Origin: Clostridium sp. 'White wine YQ'
GTDB lineage: Bacteria > Bacillota > Clostridia > Clostridiales > Clostridiaceae
Reading direction: 5' to 3'
Length of the DNA: 64,000 nucleotides
Assembly (NCBI RefSeq): GCF_028728205.1
Contig: NZ_JAQYUU010000005.1
Coordinates: forward strand, 186,001 to 250,000
The translations under genes were made by a program, and so were the position numbers. Shown one piece after another: positions 24,799 to 33,345 of the stretch. Within the stretch, counting starts at the first letter, position 1; each line of letters opens with the position of its first letter. The notes under the pieces were generated by a model. That model searched no databases. It was not told the DNA's origin and was given only the letters and a program-made list of their open reading frames with translations.

Positions 24799-24816
24799 AC
24801 TAAGCGGCACTAAAAA

Positions 24817-26181
24817 TTATATATCTAACTTAATCTCATCATATAATTTTACTGAACTTTCTAAATCATCACATTCTATTATATAATTTTTATCTTGTGG
24901 TAATACCTCATCAAATATCATAACATTGTCTCCCTCTGAGCTATCACCTGCATAGCCACTATATTCTTTTCCAGTATCCTTATCTCTAATTGTATTAAGA
25001 GTTGCTAATGCACCATATTTAAATCTATAATGTACCTTTGTTTTATTATCAACTATTTCTATTTTATCTATTATCAAATCCCCAAATTTGCCTAAACTTA
25101 CTTTAGTTTCTCCATTTAAATTTAAAGGTGATTGGATTCTTTTTATTCTCTTCCTATCCATTTCTTTTATATATGGAATAATAGTAACTGATTTTGTATT
25201 CTCATATGTTTCTCTATATTTAAAAGAATAATAGTATACTCCATCATTTCCTGCACCACTACCTGATTTATCTGCTAACTGTCTACCGTTATTATCAACT
25301 AATAAGAATTTAACCCCATTCCCATATTCAGGATTATCTCCTTCTTTGATAATTGGTGTAACAATATCTTCTTTTGATGTCAGTTGTATTTCAGTATTTA
25401 TTGGAGTTAAGGTTACATTTGTAAGCTTTGTACCTTTACCTAAATTGCTTAAATCTTTATTTAGTGCAAATTCCTTTACCTTACCATTAACTTTTTCATT
25501 TGTTACTTGAAAATTAAAACTCCATTTTCCTTTTATATCTCCAAGTAATTCTTTTATATTCAAGGTAAGTGTAAATTTATCAGGAACTTCTACATATCCA
25601 CCTAAGAACATCTTGTCTTGCACTTCTTTAGGAACTTCATTTTTTGACACATGTAAGGTTTCAACTCCTACATAGCTCTTCTTATCTTCAGAAAATTGTC
25701 CCCCTCCACCTGAGCCAAAGGTAGTTATCTTTCCATCTATAGCTAAGTCCTTATCTAGTAGATGTGGTTCATCTTGCATAGGCTTCTCACTATCAACCTT
25801 ATAGGCTATATTTAAATCCAACCCATCATATACAATGCTGGTTATTGTAATACTAACTCCATTATCCTCCTTAGTTATATTAATATCTGAAGCATACTTA
25901 TCATAATTAGTGTATTGACCCCTATCTAGCAATTTAAATATTGATCCTATTATAGGAATATTTTGTGCATAAGTAGGCATAGCAAACCCAAAGGCCGTAA
26001 GTACCCCAACACTTAATATTACTCCTGCTGCAACCTTATATATTCTTTTGGATTTTCTTCTCTTCTCTGGTAAATCCATTAAAGTTAAATCTATTTTATT
26101 TTTTATATTATCTGGTGTTTTAATATTAGCTTCATTAATTTTACGCTTGATTATATTATCAATATAATCTTCCTTCATCAT
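24817..26181 (-). CDS. DUF4179 membrane protein, probable anti-sigma factor
   Basis: 454 aa. A short cytoplasmic N-terminus (~45 aa) precedes one membrane segment (VAAGVILSVGVLTAFGFAM, about 47-66), followed by the extracellular DUF4179 domain (NIPIIGSIFKLLDRGQYTNYDKYA...) and a long beta-rich C-terminal region. It overlaps the sigma gene by 4 bp (ATGA), the usual arrangement for an anti-sigma factor that holds its sigma partner until a surface signal arrives. The signal is unknown. Confidence 0.8.
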   Translation of the reverse strand: MMKEDYIDNIIKRKINEANIKTPDNIKNKIDLTLMDLPEKRRKSKRIYKVAAGVILSVGVLTAFGFAMPTYAQNIPIIGSIFKLLDRGQYTNYDKYASDINITKEDNGVSITITSIVYDGLDLNIAYKVDSEKPMQDEPHLLDKDLAIDGKITTFGSGGGGQFSEDKKSYVGVETLHVSKNEVPKEVQDKMFLGGYVEVPDKFTLTLNIKELLGDIKGKWSFNFQVTNEKVNGKVKEFALNKDLSNLGKGTKLTNVTLTPINTEIQLTSKEDIVTPIIKEGDNPEYGNGVKFLLVDNNGRQLADKSGSGAGNDGVYYYSFKYRETYENTKSVTIIPYIKEMDRKRIKRIQSPLNLNGETKVSLGKFGDLIIDKIEIVDNKTKVHYRFKYGALATLNTIRDKDTGKEYSGYAGDSSEGDNVMIFDEVLPQDKNYIIECDDLESSVKLYDEIKLDI

Positions 26182-26726
26182 AATTCCACCTCACCATCTT
26201 CCTTCATAATTTCATATAATTCTTTTCTTGCCCTTGTGAGCCTGGACCTTACAGTTCCTTCAGGTATACCAAGTATCTTTGCTATATCTTTTATAGAAAT
26301 ATCTTCATAGTAAAATAGCAAAGTTACTATTCTTAAATTTTCAGTTAATCCTTCTATGGCTCTTGTTATATCAATATTTTCATAAGAATCCATATGGTAT
26401 TTCTCTGTTTCTATTTCATATATAGATACCAATTTTTTATTCTTTCTTATTATTAGATTACTTTCATTTATCAAAATTCTTATAAGCCAAGTTTTAAAGT
26501 ATTCATCATTTTTTAAAGTAGATATCTTTTCATATGCCTTAATAATAGTATTTTGTATTGCATCCTCTGTATCTTCTTCTAACTTTAAAATACCTTTAGC
26601 TACCCTATATAGAGTTACTTCGTGCTGTTTTATAACTTTTATAAAAGCTTCTTTATTACCTTTTTTCATCAAATCAATATTTGATTCTTTTTTTGCTCTG
26701 TATTTCAAAAAAGGTATTGTCTGCAT
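26178..26726 (-). CDS. ECF RNA polymerase sigma factor
   Basis: 182 aa with sigma region 2 (LYRVAKGILKLEEDTEDAIQNTIIKAYEKISTLKNDEYFKTWLIRILINES) and region 4 HTH (DISIKDIAKILGIPEGTVRSRLTRARKEL). ATG 26726 follows GGAGGAAAAGTA; an earlier in-frame ATG (26780) lacks a binding site. Paired with the DUF4179 protein, it probably directs an envelope stress or signal response. It may control its own promoter, but no convincing -35/-10 pair was found. Confidence 0.9.
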   Translation of the reverse strand: MQTIPFLKYRAKKESNIDLMKKGNKEAFIKVIKQHEVTLYRVAKGILKLEEDTEDAIQNTIIKAYEKISTLKNDEYFKTWLIRILINESNLIIRKNKKLVSIYEIETEKYHMDSYENIDITRAIEGLTENLRIVTLLFYYEDISIKDIAKILGIPEGTVRSRLTRARKELYEIMKEDGEVEL

Positions 26727-26822
26727 TACTTTTCCTCCAATCTGTAAAACCTTAGCTAAGTTTACATCTATTAGATGCATGAATTTGATAAAATGCTCCC
26801 AATAATGGAAACTTATTTAACT

Positions 26823-26866
26823 TAATAAGAAAATATAGTTAGTGCACTAACTATATTTTCTTATTA
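26823..26866. repeat. Perfect 44-bp palindrome upstream of the ECF sigma gene
   Basis: TAATAAGAAAATATAGTTAG, centre TGCA, and its exact reverse complement. It lies in the 330-bp gap 26727-27056, about 100 bp before the sigma start and after the nif terminator. It may act as a bidirectional terminator (the arms end in TTTTCTTATTA) or a regulator site. The rest of the gap holds only the nif terminator. Confidence 0.7.
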
Positions 26867-26903
26867 GTTTACATATATATAAATATTAACACTTAAATTT
26901 GGA

Positions 26904-26927
26904 CAAAAAAAGAGCACCTTTCGGTGC
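26904..26927 (-). terminator. Terminator of the nif operon
   Basis: Read leftward: GCACC, loop GAAA (a stable GNRA tetraloop), GGTGC, then CTCTTTTTTT. It lies 130 bp beyond the nifV-alpha stop. Confidence 0.85.
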
Positions 26928-27056
26928 AAATAAGTTGAATCAGTTGCCATATGACTCTTAAATAATCTAAATTGCTATGAGAATTTTTAATTTCTAAAAT
27001 CCCCATAACATTCATATTATAGCCTAAAAATGGCAACTATATTTGTTAACATTCTG

Positions 27057-27860
27057 TTAATTTTTATAAATGCCTAGTTTTTTAAACATAATTTCTTCTT
27101 CTATTATATCTAAAGACACTTCATTTAGTGGATTAAATTCCTTAATTACCTTAAGAAATTTCTGAAGTGAACAGTTTCCAGCCCTCTCTCCTATGCCATC
27201 AACCGTGCAATCTATATACTTTACTCCATTTTTTGAGGCCTCTATGGAATTAGCTACTGCCATTCCAAAATCATTATGTGCATGCATTTCCAAGTCCATT
27301 TCTGTATTTTTACTAATCTTATTTATGATTAAAGCCGTTTTTGATGGTGTTAATATTCCTACAGTATCAGCAAGTCTTACTCTATTAACTTCCATAGATT
27401 TTAAAATCTTCATCAGATGACACATAAAAGCTATATCTGCTCTTGAAGCATCTTCAAATCCAATGGTTACCTCATATCCTTTTTCTTTAACAAAGGTAAC
27501 GCATTCCTTAACTCTATTTTCTACCCAAATATTATCTTTTTTTAATTTGCTTTTTATTTGAATTTCAGAAACTGGAACACTTATATGAATAATATCAGGA
27601 TTACATTCTACTGAATGAACTAAATCTTTTCTATTTAATCTATTCCACACTGATATTTTTGAAAACTTTCTATCTTCTAGTATTTTGCATATAGACTTTT
27701 TTTCAATATTCCCCATAGCAGGTATACCAGCCTCTATTTGATAAATTTTATTATTATCCAATATCTTTGCAATATTCACTTTATCCTCAGGAGAAAATGC
27801 TATACCTGCCTTTTGCTCTCCATCTCTTAAGGTTGTATCAACAATTAATACCTCATCCAT
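27057..27860 (-). CDS. nifV: Homocitrate synthase alpha subunit (catalytic barrel)
   Basis: 267 aa (nifV-alpha): an HMGL-like TIM barrel only. It has the active-site motif DTTLRDGEQ (residues 8-16), the metal-binding HAHND near residue 195, and DGIGERAGN. Homocitrate synthase condenses acetyl-CoA and 2-oxoglutarate to homocitrate, the organic ligand of FeMo-co. The usual NifV is one chain of about 380 aa; here the C-terminal lid domain is missing and is supplied by the adjacent omega gene, as known in C. pasteurianum. It overlaps nifV-omega by 16 bp. Last gene of the nif unit. Confidence 0.9.
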   Translation of the reverse strand: MDEVLIVDTTLRDGEQKAGIAFSPEDKVNIAKILDNNKIYQIEAGIPAMGNIEKKSICKILEDRKFSKISVWNRLNRKDLVHSVECNPDIIHISVPVSEIQIKSKLKKDNIWVENRVKECVTFVKEKGYEVTIGFEDASRADIAFMCHLMKILKSMEVNRVRLADTVGILTPSKTALIINKISKNTEMDLEMHAHNDFGMAVANSIEASKNGVKYIDCTVDGIGERAGNCSLQKFLKVIKEFNPLNEVSLDIIEEEIMFKKLGIYKN

Positions 27861-28876
27861 GGTATATACCCTCCTGCTAGTTTACATATATCTAATATCT
27901 CATTATCACTTAGAGATCTCTCTTTTCTAGAACTATCTAATCTTATGCTTTCCAATATATTTGGAAGTGTATCTTCATTTAATTCTATTTTTAATTGTCC
28001 TAATTTCTTTTTTAATGCTGTTAATCCTGAATGCTTACCTATAATTAAATGTCTTTCGGTTCCTATTCTTTTAGGATTATAGGGTTCATAGGTTTTAGGA
28101 TTCTTAAATATTCCATCTGCATGTATTCCTGATTCAAAATCAAATATACTGCTCCCAATTATAGGTTTGTTATTCGAAGGTTTCTCCTTTGTTATACTTT
28201 CTATTAATTTTGTTGCTTTAGGTAAAAGTGTTAAGTTCCCTTGAAATTTATCATTAAATATAAATCTTCTAGCAGCTAATACTTCTTCAAGAGGACAACC
28301 GCCTCCAATTCCTCCATAGATTGTACTAACACATCTTCCACCATACACTAGCCATTCTATAGCTATAGCTGATGCACAGCCATAGCTATTACCTGGACAT
28401 AGACTTAAATCTTCACCAAAGAACTCTATTAATTTCTTATATACTGCTTTATAGTCATACAGCATAATATTATCTAAGCCTTTTATCGTAAATCCACTTA
28501 CATTTCCTCTAAGTACCGCTATATCTTTTAAGGAATCAATTTTTGTTGCATCTGCTATTTCAATTTCAACATGAATCTTTCTCACTGGTTCTTTACTATT
28601 TGAGAACATAATATAATCATGGACTATTAGCTTGAAATCATTATATTCTTTTATATCTAAGTTATTTTTTATTATTAAATGTTTATTCTTACTTTTTACT
28701 GATGGTAATGCAAGATATAATATTTCTTGGCTTACCTCAAGACAATCTGTTCCAATGTTATTTAAAATAACACTTAACTCTGTAATTTCATTTAAGTTAT
28801 TAGCTATTTTGTCACTATATAACTCCGAAAGGGTCACTAGAGTTTTATCTATAATTTTAATATTTTTCTTTTTCAT
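27845..28876 (-). CDS. nifV: Homocitrate synthase omega subunit (degenerate barrel plus lid domain)
   Basis: 343 aa (nifV-omega). The last ~120 residues are an intact LeuA/NifV lid region (GIHADGIFKNPKTYEPY, then RHLIIGKHSG). The first ~200 residues still follow the barrel pattern but have lost its chemistry: IDKTLVTLSELY replaces D-TTLRDGEQ, and CPGNS replaces the metal-binding HAHND. It is therefore a pseudoenzyme half that should complement NifV-alpha in a mixed complex, as shown for C. pasteurianum by homology. Ribosome binding site GAAAGGGG precedes ATG 28876. Confidence 0.88.
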   Translation of the reverse strand: MKKKNIKIIDKTLVTLSELYSDKIANNLNEITELSVILNNIGTDCLEVSQEILYLALPSVKSKNKHLIIKNNLDIKEYNDFKLIVHDYIMFSNSKEPVRKIHVEIEIADATKIDSLKDIAVLRGNVSGFTIKGLDNIMLYDYKAVYKKLIEFFGEDLSLCPGNSYGCASAIAIEWLVYGGRCVSTIYGGIGGGCPLEEVLAARRFIFNDKFQGNLTLLPKATKLIESITKEKPSNNKPIIGSSIFDFESGIHADGIFKNPKTYEPYNPKRIGTERHLIIGKHSGLTALKKKLGQLKIELNEDTLPNILESIRLDSSRKERSLSDNEILDICKLAGGYIPWMRY

Positions 28877-28908
28877 GACTATTTCCCCTTTCTATTGCTT
28901 AATTTTAA

Positions 28909-29217
28909 TTATATTAATAGCCTTTCTACCTTTTGTCCACCTTCAATATGCTCTTCCATAATGTCAAACACATCATCTGGTGTTACTCCACCATACCAAG
29001 TCCCTTCTGGATACACTACAACTATAGGACCTTTATCGCATATTGCGAAACAACCTGTATTTGTTATTATTACTTCTGATGATAAATCTCTTTCATCTAC
29101 CTCTTCCATAAATCTTTGTATTACATTAACTGAATCCTTTGAGTGACAAAAACCTTTTTGTGTTCCATTTATCCTGCAGCTAGCACATACAAATATATGA
29201 TATTTAGGGCTTATCAT
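28909..29217 (-). CDS. Thioredoxin-like [2Fe-2S] ferredoxin
   Basis: 102 aa, the exact length of the well-studied C. pasteurianum [2Fe-2S] ferredoxin and very like it along its length (HIFVC-SCR, NTGCF-IC, GPIVVVYPEG-WYG). Cysteines at 11, 14, 24, 56 and 60 include the cluster ligands. This ferredoxin interacts with nitrogenase MoFe protein, which agrees with its place in the nif unit. The start codon overlaps the nifN-B stop by 4 bp. Confidence 0.93.
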   Translation of the reverse strand: MISPKYHIFVCASCRINGTQKGFCHSKDSVNVIQRFMEEVDERDLSSEVIITNTGCFAICDKGPIVVVYPEGTWYGGVTPDDVFDIMEEHIEGGQKVERLLI

Positions 29218-31913
29218 ACTATCTCCTCCTTAATATTAGATATCTCTTTTTCTTTATTTTTGATTAAAACTTCTTCTGCTGCATTTTTAACTGCTTTTTC
29301 AATTCTTTCATAGGTTATAAATACTTCAATTCCTTTGCTTTTTAGTTTATTCAATGGCATATCACCAATTCTAAGAGCTAGTACTCCATTACAATCCTCA
29401 ATAGCTCTCATTATTTTTGTTATTTTATCTTCCTCATCATCACACTCTTCTACTCCATTACAGTATTTATCAACTTTTCTTTTTTCAATAAGTGATACTA
29501 TTTCATCCTTGTATTCATAAATATAAAAATCTGATACATGTCCGAAATGCTTATCAACTAACATGCCACTTTTGGATGCTACTGCAAATCTTAGTGCAGG
29601 TTTTTCAATATTTTCTTCTTCTTTTGATGCAAAATTCCTAAACTTAATAGATTGATCATTCTCTAAGGTACCAATTGCATCTGCTCTACATTGCTTACAA
29701 TGATACATTTGCTCAATATGCTCACCACATTTTTTCCTTAAATTCATCAATTCTACATTACTAACCAAAGGCATGTCTTCAAATACACTTCCTTTTACAG
29801 GTATCAGCTGCATTATATTAGTAATAGTTGCTCCATATTCTTTTACTTTCTTAACAACCTCTTCTATATGTTCATCATTAATACCCTTTAGCATTACGAT
29901 ATTAATCTTGCATACAATTCCTTTACTGGTTAAGAACTTAAGTCCTAATAGTTGATTATTTAAAAGTATTTCTGCTGCTTCTTCTCCTATATATTTTGTT
30001 CCTAAGTAATCTACATACTTATAAACCTTTGCTCCTATTTTAGGATCTACTGCATTTATTGTTATGGTCACATGCGTTACTCCAAGCTCTACTAAGTCAT
30101 TTGCATAAAAAGGCAACATAAGTCCATTGGTTGAAAGACAGAAGGTTACATCTTTATCGTAATTCTTAATTAATTGAAGTGTCCTTTTAGTTTGCTCAAA
30201 ATTAGCTAAAGAATCTCCAGGTCCTGCTATTCCTACTACTGTTAAATTATCCATCTTTGATTTAACATATTTATATTTTTCTAAGGCTTCAATAGGTGAT
30301 AAGATTTCTGTAGTTACCCCTGGTCTACTTTCATTTGGACAATCATATTTTCTTAAACAATAGTTACAGCTAATATTACATTTTGGTGCTATAGGCAAAT
30401 GTATTCTTGCATATTTATGAGCTGACCCACAACTAAAACATGGATGTGTTTTTGTCTTTTCTTCTATACTTATTTTTGTTTCCTCCTGAACAGCTTCAAA
30501 TTCAATTTCTATATTTGATTTTTTCTCCATAACCTTCCCCTCCTCTTTGTAGAACTTATCATAAATGCTTTTCCTGTACCTTTTTTCTTTTGCCTCTAAA
30601 ATAGAATTAGTTATACTATCCATCAGCTTTATTGACCCTTCATAAGCTAAAGTCATAAGTCTCTGTCCCCCAATCCTATCATGTATAGGGAAGGACATTC
30701 TCACTAATGGTATCCCATGCTTTTCTTCAATTCTTCTGCCATCGGAACTTCCTATCATTAAGTTTGCATTTAGTTCTAGTGCATACTTTTCTATATTTTT
30801 AAAATCCGTATTATCTAGTATCTTATATTCTCCAGCAAATAATTTTTCAGATAGCTCTTTTAATTCTTCATCTAATAGTTCCTTAAGTTCTTGACACTTG
30901 CTCCCTGTTGCAAGTAATACTGGCATTGAACCATTCTCTAAACATAACCTTGCTGTTGAATATACAAAGTCTGGTTCTCCATATATAACTACCCTAGCCT
31001 CAGCATTATATTTATGAGAATCAATCATGGCATCAATATATCTTCCCCTTTGTTCCTTATATTTCTTCGGTATCTCTCTACCAGTTATTCTTTGAAGTAA
31101 ATTAATAAATTCATCTGTATCTCTTAGCCCTCTAGGAATATTTAGTCTATAATTTTTTACTCCAAAAGTATCTTCTAAGTATCTTCCTGCTGAGTACTCT
31201 TCCTTTATTAAGGTGGATAACTCAATAGTAGCCTTGGCCCCTGCCATTAGAGCTATATCATTTATAGAGGTTCCTCCAGAAGGCAGTCTGTTATACTTTT
31301 CTTGACGTGGAGCATCTAGATTATCTGCTATATCAGGTAAAAGTATATAGTCTATTTCAAAAGCTTCTAATATTTCTTTAAGTTCTCTTGTATCAGCTGG
31401 ACTAATGGGACTAGTTATTATATTAATCTTATTATTTTTCTCTTCATTCATCTCAGTATTTTCTACAATTGCTCTTAATGCTCTAAAATATCCTTCATAC
31501 TGACTTCCTCCATATCCTGGCGAAGGTACTGGTATTAACTTAACCTTTGAACTATCATGTGTTTCATAAAATGTCTTAGATATTCTAGCCACATCTTCTC
31601 CTATGGTTTCTGCCAAACAAGTAGTAGCTATTGCTATAACTTCAGGATCATATAGCTTAATTAAGTTTTCTAGCCCTTTAATAAGATTCTTTTCTCCACC
31701 ATAAACTGTGCCCTGTTCTGTAAGGGAAGATGAAGCAATATCTATGGGCTCATTATAATGAGTTGCCATGTGCCTTCTAATATATGTGCTGCACCCTTGA
31801 GAACCATGGAGTATTGTCATAGCTCCTCTTATCCCATAGAAAGCATTAACCACACCCATAGGCATGCACATATTACAAGGATTAACTGTTAAATTTACAT
31901 AATCTTCTGCCAT
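29214..31913 (-). CDS. nifN-B: NifN-NifB fusion with C-terminal NifX/NafY-like domain
   Basis: 899 aa in three parts. Residues 1 to ~445 are NifN (HGSQGCSTYIRRHM, CLAETIGED), the partner of NifE in the FeMo-co scaffold. About 480-760 is NifB, a radical SAM enzyme (CNISCNYC motif preceded by HPCFSCG) that makes the NifB-co core. The last ~115 residues (RFAVASKSGMLVDKHFGHVSDFYIYEY) are a dinitrogenase cofactor-binding domain as in NifX/NafY. The fusion is known from C. pasteurianum. ATG 31913 follows GAGGTGA; GTG 31922 overlaps that site. Confidence 0.93.
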   Translation of the reverse strand: MAEDYVNLTVNPCNMCMPMGVVNAFYGIRGAMTILHGSQGCSTYIRRHMATHYNEPIDIASSSLTEQGTVYGGEKNLIKGLENLIKLYDPEVIAIATTCLAETIGEDVARISKTFYETHDSSKVKLIPVPSPGYGGSQYEGYFRALRAIVENTEMNEEKNNKINIITSPISPADTRELKEILEAFEIDYILLPDIADNLDAPRQEKYNRLPSGGTSINDIALMAGAKATIELSTLIKEEYSAGRYLEDTFGVKNYRLNIPRGLRDTDEFINLLQRITGREIPKKYKEQRGRYIDAMIDSHKYNAEARVVIYGEPDFVYSTARLCLENGSMPVLLATGSKCQELKELLDEELKELSEKLFAGEYKILDNTDFKNIEKYALELNANLMIGSSDGRRIEEKHGIPLVRMSFPIHDRIGGQRLMTLAYEGSIKLMDSITNSILEAKEKRYRKSIYDKFYKEEGKVMEKKSNIEIEFEAVQEETKISIEEKTKTHPCFSCGSAHKYARIHLPIAPKCNISCNYCLRKYDCPNESRPGVTTEILSPIEALEKYKYVKSKMDNLTVVGIAGPGDSLANFEQTKRTLQLIKNYDKDVTFCLSTNGLMLPFYANDLVELGVTHVTITINAVDPKIGAKVYKYVDYLGTKYIGEEAAEILLNNQLLGLKFLTSKGIVCKINIVMLKGINDEHIEEVVKKVKEYGATITNIMQLIPVKGSVFEDMPLVSNVELMNLRKKCGEHIEQMYHCKQCRADAIGTLENDQSIKFRNFASKEEENIEKPALRFAVASKSGMLVDKHFGHVSDFYIYEYKDEIVSLIEKRKVDKYCNGVEECDDEEDKITKIMRAIEDCNGVLALRIGDMPLNKLKSKGIEVFITYERIEKAVKNAAEEVLIKNKEKEISNIKEEIV

Positions 31914-31926
31914 ACATATCACCTCT

Positions 31927-33267
31927 CTATTTTGTATACTTCCATACAGGACTGTTGATAGTAAGATTTATCTCCTTAGCAAAATTAATTGCTCCTATAA
32001 AACCTGCTAAAGGATGTTTTCTTTCATGATTGTGGTCACAAAAAGCAACTCCAAGCTTATAAGCTAGTGGTCTTTCTTTTACTCCACCAACCAATACATC
32101 TGCTCCTTTTTCATTTATAAAGTGCTCTAATTCATAAGGATTAGCATCATCCAATATAACTGTCCCAGGCTTAACTAAACTGCTTATAACTTCATAATCC
32201 TCTTTTTTACCTGTCTGAGTTCCAACTATAACTGTTTCCATTTCTAGTTCTTCAAATTGCTTTATTAACGATATTGCCTTAAAGCCTCCACCTACATATA
32301 TTGCTGCCTTTTTTCCTGCTAGGTTTTTCTTATACTTATCAAAAATCTTATCCATTTTACTAACTTCTTCTTCTATGAATTCTTTTGTTCTTTTTATAAT
32401 TTCATCATCTTTTAAAGCATTCGCAATATTCATTAACGAGCTTACAGTATCCTCAATTCCAAAAAAACTTACTTTTATATAAGGAACTCCCATTTCGTTT
32501 TCCATTCTCTTAGCTAAATAGGTCATAGAGCCTGCGCATTGTACTATATTAAGCTCAGCTCCATCAGCCCTTTTAAGTTCTTCACACTTTGCATCTCCAG
32601 TTATTTGAGAAACTACATTTACTCCAATACTTTTTAGGTAGTCTTTTATTATCCACATTTCACCGGATAAATTAAAATCCCCTAGAATATTTATTCCTTT
32701 TACCTTTGGCGACTTTTCTCTCCCGATCAAATCCATAAGTGCATTACAAGCTGCTTTATATCCCATGGATTTATGGCCTGCAAAGCCTGGAGATTTTACC
32801 GGAATTACAGGTATTCCATATTTTCTTTCAGCCCCTCTACACACAGCCTCTACATCGTCACCAATAACCCCTACAATACAGGTTGCGTATACAAATATAA
32901 TCTTAGGATTATGTTTTTCCATTATCCCTTCTATAGCTGAAGTAAGTCGCCTCTCACCACCAAAAATTATATCTTTTTCTCTTAAATCTGTAGAAAAGCT
33001 ATTACGATATAACTCATCTCCACTAGAAAGACTGCCTCTTATATCCCAAGTGTAACTAGCACAGCCTATTGGACCATGAACTATATGGAATGCATCCGTT
33101 ATTGGATTAAGTACAACCCTGGCTCCACAATATACACAAGCTCTTTGACTTACTGCTCCAGACACACTCTCACTATCACATTTCATTGAGTTTCCATGAT
33201 TCTTATCTTTACAGAAAATAAAGTCTTTTCTTTCTTCCAATACTTCGGGCAATGATTTTAGCTCCAT
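31927..33267 (-). CDS. nifE: Nitrogenase FeMo-co scaffold protein NifE
   Basis: 446 aa. CVYCGARVVLNPITDAFHIVHGPIGCASYTWD and CIVGVIGDD carry the cluster Cys residues; NDKF-like FCDHNHERKHPLAGFIGAINFAKEI matches the NifD-related C-terminus. With NifN it forms the E2N2 scaffold on which NifB-co is matured to FeMo-co. AAGGGGGG precedes ATG 33267. It is separated from nifK by a terminator-like hairpin. Confidence 0.94.
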   Translation of the reverse strand: MELKSLPEVLEERKDFIFCKDKNHGNSMKCDSESVSGAVSQRACVYCGARVVLNPITDAFHIVHGPIGCASYTWDIRGSLSSGDELYRNSFSTDLREKDIIFGGERRLTSAIEGIMEKHNPKIIFVYATCIVGVIGDDVEAVCRGAERKYGIPVIPVKSPGFAGHKSMGYKAACNALMDLIGREKSPKVKGINILGDFNLSGEMWIIKDYLKSIGVNVVSQITGDAKCEELKRADGAELNIVQCAGSMTYLAKRMENEMGVPYIKVSFFGIEDTVSSLMNIANALKDDEIIKRTKEFIEEEVSKMDKIFDKYKKNLAGKKAAIYVGGGFKAISLIKQFEELEMETVIVGTQTGKKEDYEVISSLVKPGTVILDDANPYELEHFINEKGADVLVGGVKERPLAYKLGVAFCDHNHERKHPLAGFIGAINFAKEINLTINSPVWKYTK

Positions 33268-33285
33268 ATAATTCCCCCCTTAACT

Positions 33286-33336
33286 AAAATAAAAAGAAGG
33301 ATTCCCAAGGTTGACTTTCTCCCTTGAAAATCCTTC
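33286..33336 (-). terminator. Internal terminator between nifK and nifE
   Basis: Read leftward, GAAGGATTTTCAAGG (33322-33336) pairs, with a small internal loop, with CCTTGGGAATCCTTC (33296-33310), followed by TTTTTATTTT. It probably lets only part of the transcripts continue into the cofactor genes. Confidence 0.8.
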
Positions 33337-33345
33337 AAAACTTAA

